Positions 26,691 to 35,498 of a DNA stretch of 64,000 nt are shown here, in pieces. Source of the stretch: Methanosarcinales archaeon Met12 (GTDB lineage: Archaea > Halobacteriota > UBA148 > JAJOKI01); NCBI GenBank assembly GCA_002813105.2, contig CP017966.2, positions 1,003,437-1,067,436 of the forward strand. Direction: 5' to 3'. The number at the start of each line of letters is the position of its first letter. Position 1 is the stretch's first letter. The notes beneath the pieces were generated by a model. That model searched no databases. It was not told the origin of the DNA and saw nothing but the letters and a program-made list of their open reading frames with translations. The position numbers and the translations under genes are program-made.

Positions 26691-27041
26691 ATGATCGTTA
26701 AAGAGATTATAAATGAGGAATTACTGACCCTTGCGGAAGTGAAGAGCAGTCTCACCGACATTCAGAAAAAACGCACTACTGCTGGTAAGGAGTTGAGATA
26801 TGAGCAACGTCGAGCGATTGAACATGCGACGAAATTTGCCAAAACCAGTGAGAAGTCTGCTAAGACGCTGGTAGAGCAGCTCTTAAAGCTCGAAAAGATG
26901 AAGCCTGGAATCGCCATCAAAATTGCAGATATAATGCCAGAGACCAGGGACGAATTGCGGTCGATATATGCAAAGGAGCGATATACGCTTGATGCCGAAG
27001 AGCTGGATAAGATATTGAACTTGGTTAGCAAGCATGCATAG
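26691..27041 (+). CDS. rpoF: DNA-directed RNA polymerase subunit F (Rpb4-like)
   Basis: 116 residues. VKEIINEELLTLAEVKSSL and the C-terminal HRDC-like KPGIAIKIADIMPETRDELRSIY are characteristic of archaeal RpoF, which pairs with RpoE to form the polymerase stalk. It lies 4 bp after rpl21e, the usual archaeal arrangement. Confidence 0.93.
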   Translation: MIVKEIINEELLTLAEVKSSLTDIQKKRTTAGKELRYEQRRAIEHATKFAKTSEKSAKTLVEQLLKLEKMKPGIAIKIADIMPETRDELRSIYAKERYTLDAEELDKILNLVSKHA

Positions 27042-27076
27042 ATATTCGATTGGTATGTGTAAGTATATTGTTGAAT

Positions 27077-27655
27077 ATGGAGTTGGAATCGATGGCCCCG
27101 AACGAAGAGAAAGAAGAATATGCGCTGGTTTTGGATTATTTGCCATATGGTCATCCGGACGATTCCCGACCAGTATACCAAAAGAAACCAATAGTTCATA
27201 GTGTGGGCGAGGACCATTTTGTGCTGTTGGAATTGATTCCCAAAGAAGGCGTGGTGCCGCAGACTCAGGAGCGAGTTTATGTTGGCGAGGGTGACAGGAA
27301 AGAAATAGACCATGTCAAGAGGAGACTTAAATACGACGAGCTCACGCATGGCGCTAGAATCGAGCTCCCTTATGTGCTTGAAAAGCGGGTGATTGACGAC
27401 GAAGAGCGGTTTGTCGATTTCTTTAACGAAGCCCAACCTCTGACGACCCGATTACATCAGTTGGAGTTGCTCACCGGCATCGGTAAAAAGTTGATGTGGA
27501 CACTCATCGATGAGCGGAAGAAGGGCAAATTTACGAGCTTTAAAGACCTCAGAGACAGGGTTAAAGGTTTGCACCATCCGGAGAAGCTTATCGTTCACAG
27601 GATAATAGAAGAGCTACGGGATGAGCATATAAAATATCGGATATTTGTGAGATAG
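27077..27655 (+). CDS. DUF655 protein (putative RNA-binding, helix-hairpin-helix)
   Basis: About 192 residues from ATG 27077; a start at 27050 or 27092 is also possible. EYALVLDYLPYGHP at the N-terminus and LLTGIGKKLMWTLIDERKKGKF (a helix-hairpin-helix) near the end define the DUF655 family. It is nearly always found between rpoF and rsmA in archaea, which suggests a role with rRNA or transcription. The stop is directly followed by the rsmA ATG. Confidence 0.85.
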   Translation: MELESMAPNEEKEEYALVLDYLPYGHPDDSRPVYQKKPIVHSVGEDHFVLLELIPKEGVVPQTQERVYVGEGDRKEIDHVKRRLKYDELTHGARIELPYVLEKRVIDDEERFVDFFNEAQPLTTRLHQLELLTGIGKKLMWTLIDERKKGKFTSFKDLRDRVKGLHHPEKLIVHRIIEELRDEHIKYRIFVR

Positions 27656-28429
27656 ATGCATGACCAACATTTTTTGATAGACCCACGAGTCGTTGGGCGC
27701 ATCATCGATTATGCAGATATCGACGATGACGTAGTGCTTGAAATCGGCGCTGGTGCTGGCAATCTAACAAAAGCACTTGCGGCAAAAGCCGCTAAGGTGT
27801 TCGCCATCGAATCAAGTGGCCGTTTGGCAGAGATGATAAGTGACCTCAAACTTCCCAATGTCGATATCATCCACGGTGATGCGCTGAAAGTGGACTTCCC
27901 CGAATTTGACAAGGTCGTTTCCAATCTGCCGTATTCTATTTCGTCCGATATTACATTCAAACTCTTAGAGCATGATTTCCAGCTGGGCATCTTAATGTAC
28001 CAACACGAGTTTGCCAAACGAATGGTTGCAACTGCCAATACTAAAGACTACAGTAGGCTTTCAATATGCGTTCAGTATTTCGCAGATGTAGAGATACTGG
28101 AGAGCGTACCCAAAACCGCATTCCGCCCACAACCAGAAGTAAAATCTGCCATAGTGAAGATTGTTCCACGACCGCCCACGTTGAACGTGTTGAATAAAGA
28201 ATTCTTCTTCGATTTCGTGACCGCTGTGTTTACGCAACGAAGAAAACAGATGAAGAACGCTATCATCAATATGTTCCAGATAAAATCCAGATTTGTCCAC
28301 GGGTCGCACTGTGATGCCAATGAAATCGTCAATATGTTGCCAAGAAATATGATGCACAAGCGACCAGGAGAGTTATCTCCCGAAGAACTCGCAATTCTGT
28401 CCGATATGGTATATGAGGCAATCTCATGA
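27656..28429 (+). CDS. rsmA: 16S rRNA dimethyladenosine transferase (KsgA/Dim1)
   Basis: Dimethylates two adjacent adenosines in the 3' helix of 16S rRNA during small-subunit maturation. 257 residues. MHDQHFLIDPRVV, SAM motif VLEIGAGAGNLTKAL, and catalytic NLPYSISSDITFKLL are clear; FRPQPEVKSAIVKI ends the catalytic domain. The final ATGA overlaps hemK2. Confidence 0.96.
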   Translation: MHDQHFLIDPRVVGRIIDYADIDDDVVLEIGAGAGNLTKALAAKAAKVFAIESSGRLAEMISDLKLPNVDIIHGDALKVDFPEFDKVVSNLPYSISSDITFKLLEHDFQLGILMYQHEFAKRMVATANTKDYSRLSICVQYFADVEILESVPKTAFRPQPEVKSAIVKIVPRPPTLNVLNKEFFFDFVTAVFTQRRKQMKNAIINMFQIKSRFVHGSHCDANEIVNMLPRNMMHKRPGELSPEELAILSDMVYEAIS

Positions 28430-28992
28430 TTGTGCCAGAGGTGTCACTGCCCGATATATATGAACCCGCAGAGGACTCGTTTTTGATGATACAGGCAGCG
28501 CTTGCCGAAGTACGAGAGTCGGATTACGTTCTGGAAATCGGAACAGGTTCGGGCATCGTTTCAATGTGCCTGATGGACCGTGCAAAAGTGGTTGCCACCG
28601 ACATCAATCCATATGCTGTAACATCTGCAAGGCTAAATGGAGTGGAAGTCATCAGGACCGATATGTTTGGCGGGATTAGTGGAAAGTTCGACCTGATACT
28701 TTTTAATCCACCATATCTACCAACTTCTAAAGACGAAAAGGTCGATGGCTGGATTGAATGTGCATGGAATGGCGGAAGGGACGGACGGACAGTCATCAAT
28801 AGATTTTTGGGGCAGGCGAATGAACATTTAGGAGAAGGGGGCCGAATTTTATTATTGATATCTTCGCTGACTGGAATTGAGCAGGTCAAAGAGAAGATGG
28901 AGTCACTTGGTTTTGCGGTAGATGAAGTTTTGAGCGAAAAGCACTTCTTTGAGAGATTGGTGGTCCTTCGCGGCAAGAGGATAGTTCTATGA
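28426..28992 (+). CDS. HemK2/Mtq2-type protein-glutamine methyltransferase
   Basis: 188 residues. SAM motif VLEIGTGSGIVSMCL and the catalytic NPPYLPTS identify a HemK-like N5-glutamine methyltransferase. The archaeal enzyme of this size methylates the GGQ motif of release factor aRF1, probably with Trm112; that partner is not in this window. Overlaps rsmA by four bases and closes the operon. Confidence 0.9.
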   Translation: MIVPEVSLPDIYEPAEDSFLMIQAALAEVRESDYVLEIGTGSGIVSMCLMDRAKVVATDINPYAVTSARLNGVEVIRTDMFGGISGKFDLILFNPPYLPTSKDEKVDGWIECAWNGGRDGRTVINRFLGQANEHLGEGGRILLLISSLTGIEQVKEKMESLGFAVDEVLSEKHFFERLVVLRGKRIVL

Positions 28993-29111
28993 TGGGAAGA
29001 CGTATAATGGTAGTTGTTATATGAAATGATGATATTAAATTAAGGCAGCAGATATGTCAAATAACAAAAAATATGTGGAACTGCTCTGGGCAGATGGATG
29101 GGGGAACAAAA

Positions 29112-29411
29112 ATGACTATTGAGGATATCAAAGCTAAAATCTTGCCCATACTTAAAAGATATGGTGTTCAAAGGGCGGCACTCTTTGGTTCATTTGTAAG
29201 AGGTGAAGAAAGAGGGAGTAGTGATATTGATATTCTCATAGAGTTCAAAGATAGAGAAAATAAAACTCTACTTGACCTTGTAGGACTTGAGTTGGAACTT
29301 GAAGATATCCTGAATCGCGAAGTCGATCTTCTAACTTACAATTCAATACACCCTTTGCTTAGAGACTATATTCTCGATGAGCAGGAGGTTTTTTATGAAG
29401 AAAGATCATGA
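29112..29411 (+). CDS. MNT-type nucleotidyltransferase (antitoxin of an MNT/HEPN pair)
   Basis: 99 residues from ATG 29112. GSFVRGEERGSSDIDILIEF is the minimal nucleotidyltransferase signature GSxxxG...DxD. MNT proteins neutralise HEPN toxins, in studied cases by AMPylating them. The partner gene starts inside its 3' end but is broken (29395-29671). The pair sits just after the rsmA-hemK2 operon. AT content is higher than in the flanking genes, as expected for an acquired module. Confidence 0.88.
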   Translation: MTIEDIKAKILPILKRYGVQRAALFGSFVRGEERGSSDIDILIEFKDRENKTLLDLVGLELELEDILNREVDLLTYNSIHPLLRDYILDEQEVFYEERS

Positions 29412-29671
29412 GATATTCCTTAAACATATACTCAAAAGTATCGAACTTATTGAAGAATACACAAAAGGGAAAACGAAAGACGACTTGTGAAAAACTTACC
29501 ACTGGAACTACGGTAGAAATATAGCGAGGTTCCATGGAGACAAATTGCGAGTATGAGAGACAAACTTATTTATGGGTACTTTGGGGGTCGATATTGAATT
29601 TACATGGGGGGGTTGTTGAAAGGGAATTACCTGTGCTGAAACAAAATATACTTACCATTATGGAGAAATGA
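29395..29671 (+). pseudogene. HEPN (DUF86) toxin partner, broken
   Basis: ATG 29395, with AGGAGG upstream, reads MKKDHEIFLKHILKSIELIEEYTKG, the DUF86 N-terminus, then TGA at 29490. After a deletion of the central part the sequence resumes with PWRQIASMRDKLIYGYFG and VVERELPVLKQNILTIMEK in changing frames. The RNase motif RxxxxH should end in His; here it is RDKLIY, so the catalytic His is Tyr. Deletion, frameshift and lost residue together make it a pseudogene. Confidence 0.8.
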
Positions 29672-29713
29672 GATATACAGATTCAAGAAGTTTCCGCCCA
29701 AGGGAGATAAATT

Positions 29714-30133
29714 ATGACTGTGATAACAAAAACTGTCCACCTGCAGAGTAAAGGCAATGTCGACATCATCGACATCACTGACAAAGTTGCTGAATTGCTG
29801 AAAGAGTCTAATCTGAAGGATGGCATCGTTACAGTCTTCGTGCCTGGGTCCACCGGTGCCATAACAACGATAGAATATGAGCCCGGTCTTGTCGAAGATT
29901 TGGCCAATGCACTGGAACGAATGGCACCACAGGAGATGGAATACAAGCACAATCTCAAATGGGGCGATGGCAATGGCCACTCCCATGTGCTCGCCTCGCT
30001 GTTGGGCCCAAGTGAGACGATACCCTTCTCGAATGCGAAATTGATGCTGGGCACATGGCAGCAGGTCGTATTCATCGATTTGGATAATCAGCCGCGATCA
30101 CGCAGGCTGATACTTCAAATTATTGGAGTTTGA
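29714..30133 (+). CDS. YjbQ/UPF0047 family protein
   Basis: 139 residues. VHLQSKGNVDIIDITDKV, VFVPGSTGAITTIEYEPG, the conserved NGHSHVLASLLGPSETIPF and GTWQQVVFIDLDNQPRSR are typical. Members can act as weak thiamine-phosphate synthases but the physiological role is unsettled. AGGGAG precedes the ATG. Its last 14 bases overlap the 3' end of the convergent elp3 gene. Confidence 0.9.
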   Translation: MTVITKTVHLQSKGNVDIIDITDKVAELLKESNLKDGIVTVFVPGSTGAITTIEYEPGLVEDLANALERMAPQEMEYKHNLKWGDGNGHSHVLASLLGPSETIPFSNAKLMLGTWQQVVFIDLDNQPRSRRLILQIIGV

Positions 30134-31709
30134 CCATATATGGGCCATCCCGTTCGTAACCAAGTTTTTTATAGTACTCTCGCACACCTATACCGCTGAT
30201 GATAGCAATCCTGCTAAATCCTGCGTCAAGTGCAAGCTCTTCAGCACATTTTAAAAGCTCTTCTCCATATCCCCTATGCTGCCATTCGCTTGCGGCTTTT
30301 TGTCCCAATGGAACCATCGGACCATAAACGTGCAGCTCGCGAACCAGGGCGGCATCTTTTAATTCTGGTCTGTATGGATTATGCGGAAACCTGAGCCGCA
30401 GAAATCCAATTAGAATATCGCTTTCTTCAAATGATATAAAATGTTCAAGACCATTGCACGCGTTGTATTCTTCTATCTTCAGTTCAATATGCTCTGGGTG
30501 AGGGACAATGCCCTTCAGCAGTGCATGTCCCACTTCTCGACATCTGATACACTGGCATCTTTTATTCAATTCGTTAAGTCTGTTTTCAACAAGTTGTTGG
30601 ATATTGCTCTTGGTCACGCCTGCCATAATCAAGTGTGCGGGAATCTCTCGCTGAATTCGCTGCAATCTGGTCCATTTGGAAAGCAGCATCTTTATTTGGC
30701 ATATCAATTTGATGGCATCTTCGTTCGTCAGCGGGTCGTATTCTCCGCTTTGCCACATTTCATACAACTGCGTCCCCTCTATCACCAGCGTTGGATATAT
30801 CTTCAGATAATCAGGGCAGAATTTTGGGTCGGTGAATATGCGCCTGAACATATTGAGGTCCATGTCAAAATCTGAACCAGGCAACCCAGGCATCATGTGA
30901 AATCCGACCTTGAATCCGCTGTCTCTGAGGACGGCGTTGGCCTCGATAACGTCCTTAACGGTGTGCCCCCTCTGCATTCGCTTCAACACGAAATCATACG
31001 TGCTCTGAACCCCCAGTTCGACCTTGGTTCCACCCATCTTCAACATCTGGTCGACATGCTCTTTTCGTGCCCAATCCGGACGCGTCTCAAACGTAATTCC
31101 TACGTTTCTGACCTTTGCCGTTTCATTAATCGCCTGTGCACTTTCAAGCGACAAAGTTGCGCACCCCGCAGAGCCAAAACAGTTCATCGCATCTATACAG
31201 CGTCGGACGAACCATTCCTGGTAGCACAGGGAACGGGATGTAACTGTGCCACCCATGACGATCAATTCTGCTTTGTCGACGGAGTGCCCCATCTGTTTCA
31301 GTTGTTTAAGCCGCTCCGTCACCTGGCGGTAGGGGTCAAAATCCTGCTGAACCGCGCGCAATGCTGCAGGCTCATAGCCAGTATAACTTTGCGGCGATTG
31401 GAAATGGGATTGGGGGCCTCCAGGACATGGAACACATAAACCATGTGGACATTTGTGAGGAGACGTCATCACCGCTATTACCGCGACTCCAGAAATAGTT
31501 CGAACGGGTTTTATCTGGACCAATCTCTTGATGATGTCCCGTTCACTCCCAGTGGCGGTGGAAAGTATAGCGGAATTCTTTGGAAAGCCGGATAGTCCGT
31601 ACTGCATGCTAATCGATTTCTTGGCGGCATTTAATTCGTCGTGGGTGCGGACTTCTCCTTTTAATATCATCTCCACTACTTCTCGACATGCTGACTTGGA
31701 GTTGGACAC
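30120..31709 (-). CDS. elp3: Elp3-type tRNA uridine-34 modifying radical SAM/acetyltransferase
   Basis: 529 residues. The radical SAM part has the CPHGLCVPCPGG cysteine cluster, GGTVTSR and GIQSTYDFV-like segments; a C-terminal GNAT domain holds the acetyl-CoA loop (HRGYGEELLKCAEELA). Archaeal Elp3 works alone to build the cm5U side chain at the wobble position. The nitroreductase gene ends 3 bp upstream, so they are co-transcribed. Confidence 0.95.
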   Translation of the reverse strand: MSNSKSACREVVEMILKGEVRTHDELNAAKKSISMQYGLSGFPKNSAILSTATGSERDIIKRLVQIKPVRTISGVAVIAVMTSPHKCPHGLCVPCPGGPQSHFQSPQSYTGYEPAALRAVQQDFDPYRQVTERLKQLKQMGHSVDKAELIVMGGTVTSRSLCYQEWFVRRCIDAMNCFGSAGCATLSLESAQAINETAKVRNVGITFETRPDWARKEHVDQMLKMGGTKVELGVQSTYDFVLKRMQRGHTVKDVIEANAVLRDSGFKVGFHMMPGLPGSDFDMDLNMFRRIFTDPKFCPDYLKIYPTLVIEGTQLYEMWQSGEYDPLTNEDAIKLICQIKMLLSKWTRLQRIQREIPAHLIMAGVTKSNIQQLVENRLNELNKRCQCIRCREVGHALLKGIVPHPEHIELKIEEYNACNGLEHFISFEESDILIGFLRLRFPHNPYRPELKDAALVRELHVYGPMVPLGQKAASEWQHRGYGEELLKCAEELALDAGFSRIAIISGIGVREYYKKLGYERDGPYMVKLQ

Positions 31710-31712
31710 CTT

Positions 31713-32231
31713 TTACCAGCCCTCCCAGTGCTCTATCCTCTCACCCAGCCTTGGTGGCGTATCTGGCATCTCATCTGGATGTCCAATCGCTACCAATGCA
31801 ATTGGTCGCACGTGCGCTGGTATGCTCAAAACCGATGAAACTTCTCTCTCATCGAAGGCGCCTATCCAGCAGGTTCCAAGGCCCAGAGAATGGGCAGCAA
31901 GTAATATGTTCATCACCGATGCTGTCGCATCCTGAATGGCATAAAGGGCAGCTCTTGCCCCATAACGCCGTTCTGAGCGCAGCATATTGGCACATACGAT
32001 GACCATGGCGGGCACTTCTGCAACGTGACGTTGACTGTATATGGCTTCCGACAATCCTCTGCGCCCGTCTTCATTTGTCACGATGATGAACTCCCGTGCC
32101 TGCAGATTTCCTGCGGATGGCGCCATATGCGCGGCACGTAGCAGCGTCTTTATGTCTGACAGGTTCACTTTTTTCTTTTTGAATCTGCGTATCGACCTTC
32201 GAGTTTCTATGATGTTGAAACATTCATTCAT
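31713..32231 (-). CDS. Nitroreductase-family flavoprotein
   Basis: 172 residues. N-terminal IIETRRSIRRFK and APSAGNLQAREFIIV are the FMN-binding hallmarks; LGTCWIGAF and ALVAIGHPDE follow. Substrate unknown. Upstream of elp3 by 3 bp. A link with flavin reduction for the radical SAM enzyme is speculation. Confidence 0.88.
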   Translation of the reverse strand: MNECFNIIETRRSIRRFKKKKVNLSDIKTLLRAAHMAPSAGNLQAREFIIVTNEDGRRGLSEAIYSQRHVAEVPAMVIVCANMLRSERRYGARAALYAIQDATASVMNILLAAHSLGLGTCWIGAFDEREVSSVLSIPAHVRPIALVAIGHPDEMPDTPPRLGERIEHWEGW

Positions 32232-32314
32232 GGTAAATCCATATTCTAACTATTATTCTTATAATTAGCCATAAATCTTTAAGGATTAAAGTACATATCG
32301 TGGCAGGGTCATAT

Positions 32315-32821
32315 ATGAGAGTGACAATGGATCTGGAGTTAAAAGACATACCCGGACAACTGGTATTGGCGCTTCGTCCTATCTCGGAATTGGGGGGCAA
32401 TATAGTTTCTGTGGTTCATCACAGGGAGAGAAAAAATCCGAGAGGTTTGATTCCAGTACAAATTGCCTTTGAGATCGATGAAACGAGGGTTGATACCCTG
32501 GTCAACAGGTTGAAAAATGATGGGGTCGTGGTTGCACAGATTGGAAGGGAGCGATTACGCGAACGAGCGGTCGTGATACTTGTCGGACATATCGTTCATT
32601 CCGATATCAGTGATACCATAGCTCAGGTTGATGGTACTGGATATGCAGAGGTCAAGGACCTGGCGATGTCAATGCCTGGCATAGACCAGTATTCATCTGC
32701 ACGACTGATAATACGTGCTATGGGAAAAAAAGAACTGTCGGATGCGATAGAGTTATTGAGGAACATCGCACATGAAAAAGGTCTTTTATTGATCGAACGA
32801 GTCAAAACAGAGGTTTTGTAA
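32315..32821 (+). CDS. ACT-domain protein linked to homoserine dehydrogenase
   Basis: 168 residues from ATG 32315 (MRVTMDLELKDIPGQLVLAL), a GTG at 32300 being less likely. The N-terminal 75 residues are an ACT domain (IPGQLVLALRPISELGGNIVSVVHH), the rest a second small alpha-beta module. It ends in a TAATG overlap with hom. Proteins of this kind regularly precede archaeal hom and probably give allosteric control of an enzyme that itself lacks an ACT domain. Confidence 0.85.
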   Translation: MRVTMDLELKDIPGQLVLALRPISELGGNIVSVVHHRERKNPRGLIPVQIAFEIDETRVDTLVNRLKNDGVVVAQIGRERLRERAVVILVGHIVHSDISDTIAQVDGTGYAEVKDLAMSMPGIDQYSSARLIIRAMGKKELSDAIELLRNIAHEKGLLLIERVKTEVL

Positions 32822-33816
32822 TGTTGAAGAAGGTGCGCATTTTAATAGTCGGATTTGGTGTAATAGGCAGCGGAGTTGCAAGGAGCATTTCTGAGAAAAG
32901 GGAGTACATAAAAGGTAAATACGGAATTGACTTTGAGTTAGTGGGAATCGGTGAACGGGACGGGAGCATTGTGTGTGAAGGGGGCATCGATCTGATGAAG
33001 TCAAAATTGCTGAACGAGCATCCTCATTGGGAAAAGGGACTGAAAGCAATCGATATACTAAAAGAGGTTGATGCAGATATCGTAATAGAAGCTACTCCTA
33101 CAAACATCGACACTGGCGAACCTGGCATGTCTCATATGATGGCTGCTTTTGAGACAAAAAAACATGTCGTTACCTCAAATAAAGGACCGTTGACAGTTGC
33201 CTATACTCGATTGAAAAAAGCGGCAGAGGAAAATGACGTTAAGTTCATGTTTGAAGCTTCGGTCGGTGGCGCCATGCCAGTATTAAACCTGGTGAGAGAG
33301 ACATTGCAGGCGAATGAAATACTCGGAATCGAGGGCATCCTCAATGGCACCTGTAATTATATCCTTACCAGAATGACAATGGAAGCGTTGCCATATGAGC
33401 ACGTGTTATCCGAGGCGCAGGAGTTGGGTATAGCAGAATCTGACCCTACATATGACGTCGAAGGTATCGATACCGCCTGTAAATTGGTGATTCTCGCTAA
33501 CTCCATCTTTGACATGGACATTGGTTATAAAGACGTGGACGTGGCCGGAATCACGAATATCACCCCGGAAGCACTGAAATTGGCGTATGATGATGGATAC
33601 GTTATAAAGCTGGTCGGAGAGATACAAAATAATAACAAACCGACTGTCGCCCCGCATCTGGTCCCTAAAGATCACCCGCTTGCGGTAGGGGGCACATTGA
33701 ATATAATATCGATACAGACTGACCTGGCTGGGGAGATAACGGTGACTGGCAAGGGCGCAGGCGCAGTTGAAACTTCCAGCTCGATATTAAGCGATTTAAT
33801 AAGTATTGCACGGTAG
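32821..33816 (+). CDS. hom: Homoserine dehydrogenase
   Basis: Reduces aspartate semialdehyde to homoserine for threonine and methionine. 331 residues without a regulatory ACT tail. GFGVIGSGVARSI (nucleotide loop), KHVVTSNKGPL, FEASVGGAMPVLN and the catalytic GILNGTCNYILTRM are present. Translationally coupled to the ACT protein upstream. Follows aspartokinase functionally (16847-18253). Confidence 0.96.
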   Translation: MLKKVRILIVGFGVIGSGVARSISEKREYIKGKYGIDFELVGIGERDGSIVCEGGIDLMKSKLLNEHPHWEKGLKAIDILKEVDADIVIEATPTNIDTGEPGMSHMMAAFETKKHVVTSNKGPLTVAYTRLKKAAEENDVKFMFEASVGGAMPVLNLVRETLQANEILGIEGILNGTCNYILTRMTMEALPYEHVLSEAQELGIAESDPTYDVEGIDTACKLVILANSIFDMDIGYKDVDVAGITNITPEALKLAYDDGYVIKLVGEIQNNNKPTVAPHLVPKDHPLAVGGTLNIISIQTDLAGEITVTGKGAGAVETSSSILSDLISIAR

Positions 33817-33822
33817 TGTTAT

Positions 33823-35487
33823 ATGAAGTTCATCGAATTTGCGGAGATATGTGAGAAACTGGAGAGTGTCACGAGCAACCTCGAGATGGCAAGAATTATT
33901 TCTAAATTTTTGAAGAGCGCAGACAATCTGGACATCGTTACACGTTTTATCGAGGGGTCCATCTTCCCTGCCTGGAGTTCGGAGGAACTCGGTATAGGTC
34001 CCAGTTTGCTATATGATGCGATAGCCATGGCGACCGGCGTCAAAAAGCGCCAGGTCAAAGCAGGGGTGAGGGAACTGGGAGATGCGGGGCTGGCTTGTGA
34101 GAAATTATGTGAAAAAAAGATGCAGCGACCCCTCTTCGCTGGCGAGCTGACCGTAAGACATGTTTACAAGAGCTTCGAAGCCATCTCAAGGGCAGGTGGC
34201 AAAGCTTCGCAAAAGAAGAAGACCAGGATACTGGCGGACCTATTTGGCTCGGCACGACCAAAAGAGGCGCGATATATTGCTAGATTGGTACTGGAAGAGT
34301 TGCGTATAGGGGTTGGAGAGGGCACCGTCAGGGACGCCATTGCACAGGCGTTTGACGTATCAAAGGATGAGGTTGAACGGGCGTATATGTTGACCAACGA
34401 TTTAGGATTGGTCGCCGTAACTGCAAAAAAGGGCGCAAAGGAGCTGAGGCGATTGGACATCGAACTAGGGCGACCGGTCAAGATGATGTTGGCGCAAGTA
34501 GCCAAGGATGTGGAGAGCACAATAGAAGAGATGGGTGAGGTCGCTTTAGAATATAAATACGATGGAGCGCGTGTACAAATCCACAAAACAAATAGTGATA
34601 TCCTACTCTACTCCAGGCGATTGGAAAACATTACAAAATCCCTTCCAGATGTCGTAGATATGCTCAAAGATGGTGTGAGTTTTAAACAGGCAATCCTTGA
34701 GGGAGAAGTGATTGCGATAGGAGAAGACGGAAAGCCAAGGCCTTTTCAAGATATTCTGAGAAGATTCCGAAGAAAATACGAGGTCAAGCGAATTGCCAGG
34801 GAGATTCCCCTCCACCTATCTTTATTCGACGTTCTGTTTCTGGACGGAGAAGGTCTAATACATGAGCCCTTGGTTGAACGGCGTCGCATTCTTGAGAAGA
34901 GCTTAAAAAAAGACCATGCACCGATGATTGAGGTATCGCCCCAGACAATAACCAGCGATATCAGCGTCGCAGAGCGCATTTATAAAGGCGCGATATCTGC
35001 CGGTCACGAAGGGGTATTGGCAAAAAATCCAAAATCAATGTACACCCCCGGCAAGAGGGGGAAAAATTGGTTGAAGGTCAAGCCAGTGGCGGAAACACTT
35101 GACCTTGTAGTCGTTGGAGGCATGTGGGGCGAAGGCAGAAGGGCGAACCTTATCGGTTCATATTCATTGGCTTGCAGGAATCCAACAATGGACTCGCTCC
35201 TCGATATTGGGAGGGTTGGAACTGGAATAACAGATGAACAGTTGGTGGAACTGACCGAATTGTTTAAAGACCTAGTCCTCTCTGATGTGGAAATGGATAT
35301 ACAGATAAAGCCTGAAATCGTATTCGAGATAGGCTATGAGGAGATTCAAAGGAGTTCAAATTACAAATCTGGTTTTGCCCTTCGCTTCCCCCGGTTGGTG
35401 AGGGTTAGAGAGGATAAATCAGTGAAAGATGCCGATACCATTGAACGAGTGCGGGAATTATACAAAAAACAAAAAGGGCAGACCTAA
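33823..35487 (+). CDS. lig: ATP-dependent DNA ligase
   Basis: 554 residues, the archaeal replicative ligase. N-terminal DNA-binding domain, then motif I EYKYDGARVQIHK (about 242-254) with the adenylated Lys, LEGEVIAI (motif IIIa region), EGVLAKNPKSMYTPGKRGKNWLKVKP (motifs IV-V). It begins 6 bp after hom. Normal length and complete motifs. Confidence 0.97.
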   Translation: MKFIEFAEICEKLESVTSNLEMARIISKFLKSADNLDIVTRFIEGSIFPAWSSEELGIGPSLLYDAIAMATGVKKRQVKAGVRELGDAGLACEKLCEKKMQRPLFAGELTVRHVYKSFEAISRAGGKASQKKKTRILADLFGSARPKEARYIARLVLEELRIGVGEGTVRDAIAQAFDVSKDEVERAYMLTNDLGLVAVTAKKGAKELRRLDIELGRPVKMMLAQVAKDVESTIEEMGEVALEYKYDGARVQIHKTNSDILLYSRRLENITKSLPDVVDMLKDGVSFKQAILEGEVIAIGEDGKPRPFQDILRRFRRKYEVKRIAREIPLHLSLFDVLFLDGEGLIHEPLVERRRILEKSLKKDHAPMIEVSPQTITSDISVAERIYKGAISAGHEGVLAKNPKSMYTPGKRGKNWLKVKPVAETLDLVVVGGMWGEGRRANLIGSYSLACRNPTMDSLLDIGRVGTGITDEQLVELTELFKDLVLSDVEMDIQIKPEIVFEIGYEEIQRSSNYKSGFALRFPRLVRVREDKSVKDADTIERVRELYKKQKGQT

Positions 35488-35498
35488 AGGATTGATGC

